51,780 nucleotides of DNA from JAGNZR01 sp051656905 (GCA_051656905.1 JBOFJQ010000025.1:1-51780); one strand, 5' to 3'; shown: positions 25,364-34,860, counted from the stretch's first letter. Notes: a model not told the origin generated them from the sequence alone. A program made the numbers and translations.

Positions 25364-26365
25364 ATGCCAGATAGAGTTGTAATGCCTGAAGAGATGGAGA
25401 ATGAATTAGATATTCAAAAAACTTTAAGACCGAAAACCTTAAAAGACTATGTTGGGCAAGAAAGCTTGAAGGATAAAATGAGTATTTATATAGAAGCTGC
25501 GAAAAAAAGAGGAGTAGCTATTGATCATATATTACTTTATGGACCACCAGGACTTGGAAAAACTACTTTGGCAGGAGTAATAGCTACTGAAATGGGTACA
25601 AGCTTAAAAATTACATCAGGGCCAGTTATAGATAAAGCTGGAGATTTGGCAGCAATCCTTACCTCTTTAGAGGAAAATGATATTCTGTTTATTGATGAAA
25701 TTCATAGATTAAATACCTCTGTAGAAGAGATACTTTATCCTGCAATGGAAGATGGGGAGCTAGACATAATAATTGGGAAAGGGCCTTCAGCAAGATCTAT
25801 TAGGATAGAACTTCCAAAATTTACATTAATCGGAGCAACAACTAAGGCTGGATTACTAAGTTCGCCTCTACGTGATCGTTTTGGAGTTACTCATAAAATG
25901 AAATATTATACAGTGGAAGAGATAGTGGGCATCATAAAAAGAGGTGCACGCATACTTGGAAGTGAAATAGAAGATGAAGCGTCTGTGGAGATAGCTTTAA
26001 GATCAAGAGGGACACCAAGAATAGCAAATAGACTCTTAAAAAGAGTAAGAGACTATTGCGATATAAGAGGAAATGGAAAAATTGAAAAAAAATTATCTCT
26101 AGAAGCCTTAGATATATTAGGAATTGATAAATCAGGATTAGATGAACTGGACAGGGAGATAATAGAGGCTATTATAAACAATTATAATGGTGGACCAGTT
26201 GGAATAGAAAGTTTAGCTTTGTTGCTAGGTGAAGATAGAAGAACAATAGAAGAGGTTTATGAACCACACCTAGTAAAAATTGGTTTTATAAAAAGAACAA
26301 ATAGGGGCAGGGTCGTTACAGAAAAGGCCATGGAGCAGTTTAGTAATAAAAAAGAGGTGGAATAG
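25364..26365 (+). CDS. ruvB: Holliday junction branch-migration helicase RuvB
   Basis: 333-residue AAA+ motor that drives branch migration with RuvA. Seen: 'LRPKTLKDYVGQE', Walker A 'YGPPGLGKTTLA', Walker B 'ILFIDEIHRL', sensor 1 'LIGATTKAGLLSSPLRDRFG', sensor 2 'SRGTPRIANRLLKRVRD', and the C-terminal winged helix ('YNGGPVGIESLALLLGEDRRTIEEVYEP'). Length is typical. ruvA and ruvC are not adjacent. Its TAG stop overlaps the GTG start of the rrf2 gene by one base. Confidence 0.98.
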   Translation: MPDRVVMPEEMENELDIQKTLRPKTLKDYVGQESLKDKMSIYIEAAKKRGVAIDHILLYGPPGLGKTTLAGVIATEMGTSLKITSGPVIDKAGDLAAILTSLEENDILFIDEIHRLNTSVEEILYPAMEDGELDIIIGKGPSARSIRIELPKFTLIGATTKAGLLSSPLRDRFGVTHKMKYYTVEEIVGIIKRGARILGSEIEDEASVEIALRSRGTPRIANRLLKRVRDYCDIRGNGKIEKKLSLEALDILGIDKSGLDELDREIIEAIINNYNGGPVGIESLALLLGEDRRTIEEVYEPHLVKIGFIKRTNRGRVVTEKAMEQFSNKKEVE

Positions 26366-26793
26366 TGAAAGTAAGCACGAAAGTTAGATATGGAATAAAG
26401 GCTTTAAAGTATATAGTTGAAAAAAGTAAAGAGGGAAAGTTAGTTAGAATAAAGGAAATATCAGAAGCAGAGAGTATATCAGTGCAGTATTTGGAGCAAA
26501 TTCTTTTTAAATTAAAGAATGAAAAGATAATTGAAGGTAAGAGAGGACCAACAGGTGGATATAAGTTGTTGAAAGATCCTAAAGATATAACTCTTCATGA
26601 TTTGTATAGAATTTTAGATGAAGATGAAAAAGTTATAGACTGTAATGAAAATAATGGACAAAATGATAATTGTTGTGAAGAACAAGACTGTAAAGGTGGA
26701 TGCATTTGGGGTCAATTAGATGCAGCTATGACGAAGATATTAGAAAACACAACTTTAGAAGATTTAGTAAAAAATAATCAAATAATAGAATAG
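26365..26793 (+). CDS. Rrf2/IscR-family transcriptional regulator
   Basis: 142-residue winged-helix regulator. Seen: 'VSTKVRYGIKALKYIVEK' and 'ISVQYLEQILFKLKNEKIIEGKRGPTGGYKL' (residues about 4-70, DNA-binding), then a cysteine-rich loop with Cys93, Cys103, Cys104, Cys109 and Cys113, in the position where IscR carries its three [2Fe-2S] ligands (Cys92, 98, 104). Fe-S sensing is therefore likely, but the spacing differs from IscR. The GTG start overlaps the ruvB stop (TAGTG). No isc or suf genes are nearby, so targets are unknown. Confidence 0.9.
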   Translation: MKVSTKVRYGIKALKYIVEKSKEGKLVRIKEISEAESISVQYLEQILFKLKNEKIIEGKRGPTGGYKLLKDPKDITLHDLYRILDEDEKVIDCNENNGQNDNCCEEQDCKGGCIWGQLDAAMTKILENTTLEDLVKNNQIIE

Positions 26794-26803
26794 GTGATCA
26801 GTC

Positions 26804-27526
26804 TTGATAAGTGTTATTATAGATAATGAAAATGATAATGAAATAAAAGAAAAATTAGTAATAATTAAAGATAAAAATGATGTGAACCATCTTAAAAATG
26901 CTTTTAGAGTTAAGGTAAATGAAAAAATAAGAGCTGTAGATGGTGAATTTGAATATATACTTAATATAATTGAAGTTGAAAAAAAAGAGATAGTTTGCGA
27001 AATTTTAGAGAAAAGAGAAGATTCTTTTTCAAGAATAACACAGATAGATGTTGCTATGGGAATGCTAAAAAATGACAAAATGAATTTAGCGATTCAGAAG
27101 CTTACAGAGGTAGGAATAGATGGGATTATTCCATATTTTAGCAAAAGATGTGTTGTGAAACTTAATGAAAAAAAAGATAAATGGGACCTTATTTCAAAGG
27201 AATCATTAAAACAGTGTCAAGGTGTAAAGTTTGTAAATATACCTGAACCAGTTTCTTTGGCAAATTTAAAATTGGAAGAATATGACTTAGTGATAGTGCC
27301 TTATGAGGAAGCTAGAGAAAATAATCTGAAAAACTTACTGAAAAATTTAGAAGAAAAACCTAAGAAAATATTATATATAATAGGACCTGAAGGTGGATTT
27401 GAAAAAAATGAAATAGATTTTTTAAGAGAGAAAAAGTGTAGAATAGTTACTTTAGGAAATAGAATACTAAGAGCAGAAACAGCAGCTATTGTTGTAGGAG
27501 GGGTATTAGTTAATGAATTTGAATAA
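26804..27526 (+). CDS. rsmE: 16S rRNA (uracil-1498-N3)-methyltransferase RsmE
   Basis: 240-residue SPOUT-class methyltransferase acting on U1498 of 16S rRNA in the 30S subunit. Seen: N-terminal PUA-like RNA-binding domain ('HLKNAFRVKVNEKIRAVDGE'), then the trefoil-knot domain with 'KNDKMNLAIQKLTEVGIDGIIP', 'IGPEGGFEKNEIDFL' and 'LGNRILRAETAAIVV' (SAM-binding knot). Length is typical. Start is TTG 26804 after AGGTGATC; GTG at 26810 is possible. It overlaps mtaB by 14 nt. Confidence 0.95.
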   Translation: MISVIIDNENDNEIKEKLVIIKDKNDVNHLKNAFRVKVNEKIRAVDGEFEYILNIIEVEKKEIVCEILEKREDSFSRITQIDVAMGMLKNDKMNLAIQKLTEVGIDGIIPYFSKRCVVKLNEKKDKWDLISKESLKQCQGVKFVNIPEPVSLANLKLEEYDLVIVPYEEARENNLKNLLKNLEEKPKKILYIIGPEGGFEKNEIDFLREKKCRIVTLGNRILRAETAAIVVGGVLVNEFE

Positions 27527-28820
27527 AAAAGTAGCCTTTCATACTTTAGGTTGCAAAGTAAATCAATATGAGACAGAGAGCATAAAAAATCAATTAGGAA
27601 AATTAGGGTATATAGAAGTACCTTTTGAAGATATAGCAGATATTTATATAATAAACTCTTGTACGGTAACGAGTATAGCTGATAAAAAAACAAGGAATAT
27701 GTTAAGAAGATCGAAAAAAAACAATCCTGAGTCTATAGTTATTTTAACAGGATGTTATGCGGAAACAAATTCTAAAGAGCTAGAGAATATTGAGGAAGTT
27801 GACTATATAGTTGGAAATAAAGATAAACAAGCTATAGTTAATTTAGTTAAAAATCTTGAAGGGAAAAGTGAAGTCGATGTTTTAACAAGGGAGAGTATTT
27901 TTTCTCAGGATGAATATGAAGAGTATGAAATTGCAACGTTAAGAGAGATGTCTAGAGCATATATAAAAATTCAAGATGGTTGTAATAGTTTTTGCTCATA
28001 TTGCAAAATACCTTTCGCTAGAGGGAAAAGTCGTTCAAGAAAAGCAGAAAATATAATAAATGAAATAGAAAAAATTGTTGAACAAGGTTATAGAGAAATT
28101 ATTCTAATCGGGATAAATATTGGTGACTATGGATATGATTTAGAAGAAAATATAACTTTAGAGAAGTTAGTAAAGAAAATTTTAGAGGTAGAAGGTGTTG
28201 AAAGAGTAAGATTCGGTTCAATATACCCAGATAGAATAAGTGATGAATTTATAGAATTGTTTAAAAATCCTAAGGTTTTACCTCATATTCATCTTTCCCT
28301 GCAATCTGGTGATGATACTGTTTTAAAAGCAATGAAAAGAAAATATGATTCAGCTCTTATAAAAGAGCGTTGTTTAAAAATAAAAAATAGTATTGAGAAA
28401 CTAGAGTTTACTGCAGACGTTATAGTGGGATTCCCAGGAGAGACGGATGAGATGCATAAAAATACTTATGATACTATAAAAAGTATTGGGTTTTTAGATT
28501 TGCATATTTTTCAATATTCAGATAGAGAAGGTACTTTGGCCTCAACTTTTACCAATAAAGTAGATGTTAAAGATAAAAAAGATAGAGCAGAAGATTTAGA
28601 AAAATTAAGATTAGAAATGAAAGAAATAGCAGAGAAGAAATACATAGGAATACAATTAGAGACATTAATAGAAGAAAATATAAAAGGAAATTCACTTGGG
28701 CATACAAGTAATTATTTAAAAGTAAAAGTATTGTCTAAAGAATTGGGAATAGGCCAGATATATACAGTGAAGATAACCGATTTAAAGGATGGTGTACTTA
28801 TAGGTGAAGAGACTAACTAA
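27513..28820 (+). CDS. mtaB: tRNA t6A37 methylthiotransferase MtaB
   Basis: 435-residue radical-SAM methylthiotransferase that converts t6A37 to ms2t6A in tRNA-Lys(UUU) and similar. Seen: N-terminal MTTase domain with cluster cysteines in 'TLGCKVNQYE', 'NSCTVTS' and 'TGCYAE'; radical-SAM CxxxCxxC in 'CNSFCSYCKIPFARG'; 'HLSLQSGDDTVLKAMKRKY'; and a C-terminal TRAM domain. The 'GCKVNQ' signature separates MtaB from MiaB. It uses the t6A product of TsaB (36-725) and partners. Confidence 0.95.
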   Translation: MNLNKKVAFHTLGCKVNQYETESIKNQLGKLGYIEVPFEDIADIYIINSCTVTSIADKKTRNMLRRSKKNNPESIVILTGCYAETNSKELENIEEVDYIVGNKDKQAIVNLVKNLEGKSEVDVLTRESIFSQDEYEEYEIATLREMSRAYIKIQDGCNSFCSYCKIPFARGKSRSRKAENIINEIEKIVEQGYREIILIGINIGDYGYDLEENITLEKLVKKILEVEGVERVRFGSIYPDRISDEFIELFKNPKVLPHIHLSLQSGDDTVLKAMKRKYDSALIKERCLKIKNSIEKLEFTADVIVGFPGETDEMHKNTYDTIKSIGFLDLHIFQYSDREGTLASTFTNKVDVKDKKDRAEDLEKLRLEMKEIAEKKYIGIQLETLIEENIKGNSLGHTSNYLKVKVLSKELGIGQIYTVKITDLKDGVLIGEETN

Positions 28821-29772
28821 AATAATAATAGTAACAGCAGTAATATTTTCTCTTATAGTAGGATTAAGCCTATTTTTTGTAAAAAATATTAACAAAAGTA
28901 ATAATAAAATCACTAAAAATAGTAAATATATGATTGTTGGAAAACAAAATCTAATAGCTGTTTATGAAGATAAGTTAGCTATAAAAATCCCTTTTGATAT
29001 TCAAATCGAAAAAGATTTAACTATAGGAGATATGGCTGATCGTAAGGATTATTCAAAAATACTTGAAGTTATGAATAGAATTTTTCCAGAAAGAATAGAT
29101 ACTTATAAAGTTATAAAATTAGGAAGTGTTGATATACGTGTAAAAAATGCAATCAATATACCTGAAACATCTATAAATGATAAGCGTTACATTTTAACTT
29201 CAAGTATTAATGGAGTATTTCAAGAGTTGTATAAAAAAACTACTGATACACCTTTTGAAGATGTAGTTATTGATGTATTAAATGCAAATGGAAAAGCGGG
29301 ATACTCTAGAAAAATAGGAGAAAAGCTTAAATCTAAATTTAAACTGAACTATAATGCAGCAACATATGAAAAAAAGGTAGGCGGAAGCTATGTAATTATA
29401 AATAACCTACCTAAAGAGAAAGTTGAAGAGATTGTGGAGGCTTTAGATGAAAAATACATAAAAATAAAAGAGATTCCATCAGTTCCTTCAGTAGCTAACT
29501 TAGTTTTAATATTAGGGGAAGAAAGTACTTCAAATATAGAAATTAAAATTTTTGGAAATAAAGATAGAGGTGAAGAGGTAAACTCTATTTTAAAAGAGAA
29601 TGAATATTCTAAAGTGGAAATTAAAGATACAGATGAGAAAAATAATGATGAAACTATTGAATACTCAGAAGAAAATTATTATGTTGCTTATAAAATAGGT
29701 AAAAAGTTAGATATAAAAAAATTAGTAGAAAATAATGAATTAGGAAACATTATAAAAATAAATGTGAAATAA
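28804..29772 (+). CDS. Membrane-anchored protein with LytR C-terminal-type domain
   Basis: 322-residue protein. Seen: one N-terminal transmembrane segment (residues about 5-25), then a periplasmic region. Residues about 150-232 ('VVIDVLNANGKAGYSRKIGEKLKSKF' to 'VANLVLILGEE') look like the LytR_C / LytR cell-envelope-related C-terminal domain. No LytR catalytic domain is present. A second similar alpha/beta unit ('NIEIKIFGNKDRGEEVNSILKENEYSKVEIKD') follows at about 239-320. GTG start overlaps mtaB by 17 nt. It stands before an MreD-like gene and PBP2, suggesting an envelope role; function unknown. Confidence 0.75.
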   Translation: MKRLTKIIIVTAVIFSLIVGLSLFFVKNINKSNNKITKNSKYMIVGKQNLIAVYEDKLAIKIPFDIQIEKDLTIGDMADRKDYSKILEVMNRIFPERIDTYKVIKLGSVDIRVKNAINIPETSINDKRYILTSSINGVFQELYKKTTDTPFEDVVIDVLNANGKAGYSRKIGEKLKSKFKLNYNAATYEKKVGGSYVIINNLPKEKVEEIVEALDEKYIKIKEIPSVPSVANLVLILGEESTSNIEIKIFGNKDRGEEVNSILKENEYSKVEIKDTDEKNNDETIEYSEENYYVAYKIGKKLDIKKLVENNELGNIIKINVK

Positions 29773-29786
29773 TTAAGAGAGGAAAT

Positions 29787-30188
29787 ATGGTACATATAAT
29801 ATCGCTGTTGCTAGTCTTTGTAGAAATCACCTTAGAAATAAAAATAATTAGTGTTATATTCATTTTGCCATACTTATTGTATTTGTGTAGTGAAGGAAAA
29901 AAGCGATACTTATTAAACGTCATTATTATTATTTTTTTATATTCACTTCAAAATAGCAATTTTTATATTATATTACTAAGTATTTTTGGAATTTATACAT
30001 TATATTTTATATTATTGAGTCAGCTACATTATAAAAGAGACAACATATTAATTTTTATGATAGTTCAAGCTGTAATATTAAACTTAGTCTATAGAGAGTA
30101 TTTAAGCATTTTTACTTATTTATATAACTTTATAGGGTTATACTTTGTTAATTATTTTTATGTAGATATATTAAAAAGGAAAAAGTAA
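29787..30188 (+). CDS. Small membrane protein, MreD-like by position
   Basis: 133 residues, almost wholly hydrophobic, with four to five predicted transmembrane segments separated by short basic loops ('EGKKRY', 'HYKRD') and a basic C-terminus 'ILKRKK'. The sequence has no strong motif. Its size, topology and position four bases before a PBP2 gene match MreD of the elongasome, but mreB and mreC are not here, so this is inference from context. A good GAGAGGAAAT ribosome-binding site precedes the ATG. Confidence 0.6.
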   Translation: MVHIISLLLVFVEITLEIKIISVIFILPYLLYLCSEGKKRYLLNVIIIIFLYSLQNSNFYIILLSIFGIYTLYFILLSQLHYKRDNILIFMIVQAVILNLVYREYLSIFTYLYNFIGLYFVNYFYVDILKRKK

Positions 30189-30192
30189 GATT

Positions 30193-32007
30193 ATGAAGCA
30201 TTTCAAGAAAAGATTTAGTAAAAAAAGTAATTTGGTAAAACTAGGAAATGATAGTGAAACCAGAGAAATCATTTTTAAAATTATAACACTTTTATTATTT
30301 TTAACTTTAGGTACTAGAATGTTTTATCTTCAAATTTTTCAATATAAAAAATATGTAGAAATGTCAGAGGAAAACCGTATAAAGTTAAGAAGAATAGAAC
30401 CAGAAAGAGGAAAAATTTATGATAGAACAGGAAAAGTTTTAGTAACTAATGGAACAGGTTTCAGATTGATATATCTTAAGGAAAGAAAAAATGATGATGA
30501 AACTATTGAAAAAATTTCTAAAATAACTGGATTTGATGCAGAGTTTATAAAGAAAAGAATCAAGTATGGAGAACTTTCTACTTATACGAGAGAGAATGTA
30601 TTGGTGGAGAATTTAGAGGAAAAATTAGCTCATAGAATAATAGAAAAAACAGATAAAGATACACCTATAAAAGTAGAAATTTATTCTAAAAGAAAATATA
30701 TTTATGATAATTTTGCCTCACATATAATTGGATATGTAAAAAAAATATCTGATAAAGAATTCGGACAGTTAAAGGATGAAGGATATACTCAAAGAGATAT
30801 TATAGGGAAAAATGGGCTAGAAAAGCAGTATGATTCTATGATGAGAGGAATCGCAGGTGCTGAAAGAATAGAGGTTAATGCTTATAACAGATTAAGTAAA
30901 AAAATAGATAAGAGAGCCCCTATAAATGGGGAAAATTTATATCTATCTATCAGTTATGAATTACAAAGTTATATGGAACAAGTTTTAAAAGATGAAGGGT
31001 TAACAGGGGCTGTAGTAACTATAAATCCAAAAACTGGAAATTTAATAACTATGGTTAGTTACCCAACATATTCTCTTGAAACTTTTAGTTCACAAATATC
31101 CCCAGAAGAGTGGAAAAATATTATAACTGATAAGAGAAGACCTTTAAATAATAAAGCTACTGCAGGAGAGTATCCACCAGGATCTATTTATAAACCAATA
31201 TCGGCATTTTCATTCTTGTCAAAAGGTGTTGATCCACAAAAAGAATATTTTGATCCAGGTTATTATGAAGTTGGAAATTGGAAATGGAAAGCATGGAAAG
31301 CTGGTGGTCATGGTTATGTAAATATGACAAAATCAATTGTTGAATCAGTAAATCCATACTATTATAGATTTGCAGACTTATATGGATATAAATCTATATA
31401 TGAGTATGCAGATATGTTTGGTTTAGGAAAAGCTACAGGAATAGATTTGCCTGGAGAGAAAAAAGGGGTAAATCCCAATCCAGAATGGAAAAGAAAAAGG
31501 TTTAGACAATCTTGGTATAAAGGTGACAGTATAAATATGTCTATCGGGCAAGGTTACGTGTCTGTAACACCTTTACAAATGTTACAAGTTTATTGTGTTC
31601 TAGCTAATAAAGGGTATGCATATAAACCTAAATTGCTAAAAGAAATTGGAGAAGAAAGAAAGAGCACAGAAAAGGAAGTTGCTATAAAAATTGATTTACC
31701 GCAGTGGTATTACACTCTTATGGACGAGGCTCTTAGAAAAACAGTAGCAGATGACAACGGAACTACAAAGATAATGAGAACAGCAGGGATAAATATAGGG
31801 GCAAAAAGTGGTTCAGCACAAAATGCACAATCTAAAGAAACTCATGCATGGGTATCGGGGTATTTTCCAATGGAAAACCCAGAAGTTGTATTTGTTGTTT
31901 TATTAGAAGGAGCTGGTGGCGGAGGAAAAGTTGCTGGGGGAGTAGCTAAGAAGTTTGTAGATAAATATTATGAATTAAAAAATAGTGGGAAGTTTAGTGT
32001 TGATTAA
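30193..32007 (+). CDS. mrdA: Penicillin-binding protein 2 (elongasome transpeptidase)
   Basis: 604-residue class B PBP that cross-links peptidoglycan during rod elongation. Seen: transmembrane anchor (residues about 27-48), PBP dimer/pedestal domain with 'RIEPERGKIYDRTGKVL', then the transpeptidase domain with SxxK Ser331-Ile-Tyr-Lys334 ('PPGSIYKP'), SxN Ser386-Val-Asn388, and KSG Lys538-Ser-Gly540 ('AKSGSAQN'). The Trp-rich 'GNWKWKAWKAGGHGYV' is typical of PBP2. Length is typical. It follows the MreD-like gene by 4 nt, and RNase J starts 16 nt after it. Confidence 0.95.
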   Translation: MKHFKKRFSKKSNLVKLGNDSETREIIFKIITLLLFLTLGTRMFYLQIFQYKKYVEMSEENRIKLRRIEPERGKIYDRTGKVLVTNGTGFRLIYLKERKNDDETIEKISKITGFDAEFIKKRIKYGELSTYTRENVLVENLEEKLAHRIIEKTDKDTPIKVEIYSKRKYIYDNFASHIIGYVKKISDKEFGQLKDEGYTQRDIIGKNGLEKQYDSMMRGIAGAERIEVNAYNRLSKKIDKRAPINGENLYLSISYELQSYMEQVLKDEGLTGAVVTINPKTGNLITMVSYPTYSLETFSSQISPEEWKNIITDKRRPLNNKATAGEYPPGSIYKPISAFSFLSKGVDPQKEYFDPGYYEVGNWKWKAWKAGGHGYVNMTKSIVESVNPYYYRFADLYGYKSIYEYADMFGLGKATGIDLPGEKKGVNPNPEWKRKRFRQSWYKGDSINMSIGQGYVSVTPLQMLQVYCVLANKGYAYKPKLLKEIGEERKSTEKEVAIKIDLPQWYYTLMDEALRKTVADDNGTTKIMRTAGINIGAKSGSAQNAQSKETHAWVSGYFPMENPEVVFVVLLEGAGGGGKVAGGVAKKFVDKYYELKNSGKFSVD

Positions 32008-32023
32008 AATAAAAGGAGATAAA

Positions 32024-34033
32024 ATGGTAAAAAAAAATGAGGATTTACTAAAAGAAGATATTTCTCTTAACATAAAAAATATAAAAAAAGAGTTAGAAGA
32101 GCTTAGAAGTGAAAATAAAAGTAAAAGTTTAAACAAAAGTGAAGAAAAAGTTGAAAGTAAAGAAATAGAAATAAAAGAATCGATTAATAAAATTGTAGAA
32201 AAGAAAGAAAATGTTGTTAAAGAAACACAAGATAATTTTATTGATAAAAAACCCAAAAAAACTAAGAAACCAAAAAAAGACACACCAGTATTAGCAACTG
32301 CTACAGAGGATGTTGCTAAAGAGGGAACAGATGAAAAACTTGTGAAAAAAGTTTCTGTGGAAAAAGAAGAAAAAATGTATGTAATACCTCTTGGAGGACT
32401 AGAAGAAGTAGGTAAGAACTGTACTGTAGTCCAATATAGAGATGAGATTATTATAATGGATTGTGGAGTAATGTTCCCAGATGAAAATCTTCCAGGGATA
32501 GATTTAGTTATTCCGGATTTTTCTTATTTAGAAAATAATAAAGATAAAATAAAAGGGTTATTTATAACTCACGGACATGAGGATCATATTGGAGCAATTC
32601 CTTACTTATATCAAAAGATAGATAAGTCAGTACCATTATATGGAGGAAAATTAACTTTAGGACTTGTTAAAGCGAAGTTTGAAGGCTTAAATTATAGAAG
32701 TGATCTTCCTAAAGGGAAAGAGGTAAAAGGAAGAACAAAAGTAAAAGTTGGAAAATACTTTACAGTTGAATTTATCAGAGTAACTCACTCAATAGCTGAC
32801 GCTTATGCAATAGCAGTTACAACTCCAGCAGGAACAATCCTAAATACAGGAGATTTCAAAATAGATTTAACACCTGTAGATGGAAGAAGTTTTGACTTTG
32901 CTAGATTATCACAACTTGGTGAGCACGGTGTAGATTTATTACTTGCAGATTCTACAAATTCTGAATTAGAAGGATTCACACCTTCAGAAAAAACAGTTGG
33001 AGAATCATTTAGAACTGAATTTTTAAGAGCAAAAGGAAGAATAATTGTTGCTGCATTTGCCTCTCATGTACATAGATTACAACAAATAGTAAATATAGCA
33101 GAAGCAAATGGACGTAAAATAGCTATTGACGGTAGAAGTATGGTTAGAGTTTTTGAAATAGCAACTGAATTAGGATATTTAAAAGTTCCTGCAAATCTAA
33201 TCGTTCCTTTATACGAAATTGATAAAATGCCAGCAAATAAAGCTGTTGTTCTTTGTACTGGAACTCAAGGGGAACCTCTTGCAGCTCTATCTAGAATTGC
33301 TAAAGGGATGCATAAGCATATAAAAATTAAAAAAGGGGATACTGTAATTATATCGGCAACGCCTATTCCAGGAAATGAAAAGGCAGTATCAAATAACATA
33401 AATAACTTAGCAAAAGAAAATGCTGATGTGGTATTCAAGAAAGTCGCTGGAATTCACGTATCTGGACATGGAAGTGCAGAAGAGCAAAAGCTTATGTTAA
33501 ATTTAGTAAAACCTAAGAATTTTATGCCAATTCATGGTGAGTATAGAATGTTAAAAGCTCACAAGCAGTCTGCAATGGAAACAGGAATGAAAGAGGAAAA
33601 TATTGTTATTGCAGTTAATGGTCAAAAAGTTGAAGTAACAAAATCTAAAGTAACTATAAGTGGAAAAGTAAGCGCTGGAGTAACTTTAGTAGATGGATTA
33701 GGTGTAGGAGATATAGGTAATACAGTAATAAAAGATAGACAACAACTTTCACAAGATGGTATTGTAGTAATTAACTTCACTTTAAGTAAAGAGAGTGGAA
33801 AAATATTAGCAGGACCTGAAATAGTAACTAAAGGATTTATTTATGGAAAAGAAATGGATGAATTCTTAAGAGAAGGAATAGAAAGCATAAAACCATTATT
33901 AGAAAAATATGAAAAAAATGGTAAGAGTGATGTTGTAGGTTTAAGAAATGGCATTAGAGATTTAGCAGCTAAATTTTTCTATAGTAAAATAAAAAGAAAT
34001 CCAATAATAATTCCAATGATTATGGAAGTTTAA
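32024..34033 (+). CDS. rnj: Ribonuclease J
   Basis: 669-residue metallo-beta-lactamase/beta-CASP ribonuclease (5' exonuclease and endonuclease of mRNA decay and rRNA maturation). Seen: metal motif HGHEDH (residues 183-188), 'HSIADAYAIAV', 'LNTGDFKIDLTP', 'LLADSTNSELEGFTPSE', beta-CASP 'FASHVHRLQQI', 'HVSGHGSAEEQKLML' and 'PIHGEYRML', and a C-terminal domain. The catalytic core begins only at about residue 118. The first 117 residues are a Lys/Glu-rich, probably disordered or coiled extension not typical of Bacillus RNase J. ATG 32024 after AAAAGGAG is preferred over an upstream in-frame start at 31985 inside mrdA. Confidence 0.93.
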   Translation: MVKKNEDLLKEDISLNIKNIKKELEELRSENKSKSLNKSEEKVESKEIEIKESINKIVEKKENVVKETQDNFIDKKPKKTKKPKKDTPVLATATEDVAKEGTDEKLVKKVSVEKEEKMYVIPLGGLEEVGKNCTVVQYRDEIIIMDCGVMFPDENLPGIDLVIPDFSYLENNKDKIKGLFITHGHEDHIGAIPYLYQKIDKSVPLYGGKLTLGLVKAKFEGLNYRSDLPKGKEVKGRTKVKVGKYFTVEFIRVTHSIADAYAIAVTTPAGTILNTGDFKIDLTPVDGRSFDFARLSQLGEHGVDLLLADSTNSELEGFTPSEKTVGESFRTEFLRAKGRIIVAAFASHVHRLQQIVNIAEANGRKIAIDGRSMVRVFEIATELGYLKVPANLIVPLYEIDKMPANKAVVLCTGTQGEPLAALSRIAKGMHKHIKIKKGDTVIISATPIPGNEKAVSNNINNLAKENADVVFKKVAGIHVSGHGSAEEQKLMLNLVKPKNFMPIHGEYRMLKAHKQSAMETGMKEENIVIAVNGQKVEVTKSKVTISGKVSAGVTLVDGLGVGDIGNTVIKDRQQLSQDGIVVINFTLSKESGKILAGPEIVTKGFIYGKEMDEFLREGIESIKPLLEKYEKNGKSDVVGLRNGIRDLAAKFFYSKIKRNPIIIPMIMEV

Positions 34034-34056
34034 GGGTTAACAAAAGGAGATAATGA

Positions 34057-34365
34057 ATGATAATAACAAGTAAAAAAAGAGCTTTTTTAAGAAAAAAGGC
34101 CCACGATTTAGTAGCAATAGTTAGAATTGGAAAAGAGGGATATTCAGAGAATATAGTTCAAGGTATTGAAGATGCAATAGCACATAGAGAGTTAATTAAG
34201 ATAAAAGTTCTTCAAAATTGTGAGCAAGAAACATCTGAAATTGCTGGAAAAGTTGCTGAAGCTATAAATGGAGAGATTATTGGAATAGTTGGAAGAACAA
34301 TTATTTTATTTAAAGAAAATAAAGAGAAACCAACAATATCATTAGAGTTAAAATTAGTTAAGTAA
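34057..34365 (+). CDS. yhbY: YhbY-family CRM-domain RNA-binding protein
   Basis: 102-residue single CRM domain. Seen: 'SKKRAFLRKKAHDLVAIVRIGKEGYSENIVQGIEDAI' with the conserved GxxG-like RNA-binding loop ('RIGKEG'), 'HRELIKIKVLQNC' and 'IVGRTIILFKENKEKP'. The family associates with pre-50S ribosomal particles. It lies 23 nt after RNase J with AAAGGAG before the ATG, so rRNA processing and assembly genes are grouped here. Confidence 0.93.
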   Translation: MIITSKKRAFLRKKAHDLVAIVRIGKEGYSENIVQGIEDAIAHRELIKIKVLQNCEQETSEIAGKVAEAINGEIIGIVGRTIILFKENKEKPTISLELKLVK

Positions 34366-34385
34366 TAAAGTAAGATGGAGGAGTT

Positions 34386-34847
34386 ATGGAGCAGGGGATT
34401 GTTTTTGGAAATAGAGTTTTAGATGTTGTTTTTTTATCATGGGGATTAGCTCAAGGATATAAAGTTCTTGTGGATATTTTTGTAAATAAAACATTTAAGC
34501 TATCAACTTTATGGGGAACAGGTGGAATGCCAAGTTCTCATAGCTCCACAGTAACTTCTTTGGCAACATCCATAGGAATTGTAAATGGATTCAAAAGTAC
34601 AGACTTTGCTATAGCTATGATTTTAGCTGGAATAGTAATGTATGATGCTTCTGGAATAAGAAGAGCAGCGGGACAGCACGCAGGAATAATAAACAGGCTA
34701 ATTGAAAAATTTCATAATAATTCATTAATAACAGGTATCCAAGAGGAGAAACTAAAGGAGTTATTAGGACATACGCCTTTTGAAGTTTTAGTAGGAGCTG
34801 TATTAGGAATTGTAGTTGCATTTCTATTTAGAAGTTATTTAATCTAA
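34386..34847 (+). CDS. Divergent PAP2 / DUF212 membrane protein
   Basis: 153-residue membrane protein with about four hydrophobic segments. Seen: 'LWGTGGMPSSHSSTVTSLATSIG' (residues about 40-62), which carries the phosphatase-like SSHS element of the acid phosphatase/vanadium haloperoxidase-related DUF212 family, then 'MYDASGIRRAAGQHAGIINR'. YuiD of Bacillus belongs to this family; activity is unproven. Lying directly before dxs, a lipid-phosphate role is conceivable but not shown. Confidence 0.88.
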   Translation: MEQGIVFGNRVLDVVFLSWGLAQGYKVLVDIFVNKTFKLSTLWGTGGMPSSHSSTVTSLATSIGIVNGFKSTDFAIAMILAGIVMYDASGIRRAAGQHAGIINRLIEKFHNNSLITGIQEEKLKELLGHTPFEVLVGAVLGIVVAFLFRSYLI

Positions 34848-34860
34848 ACTAGGGGTTTAT

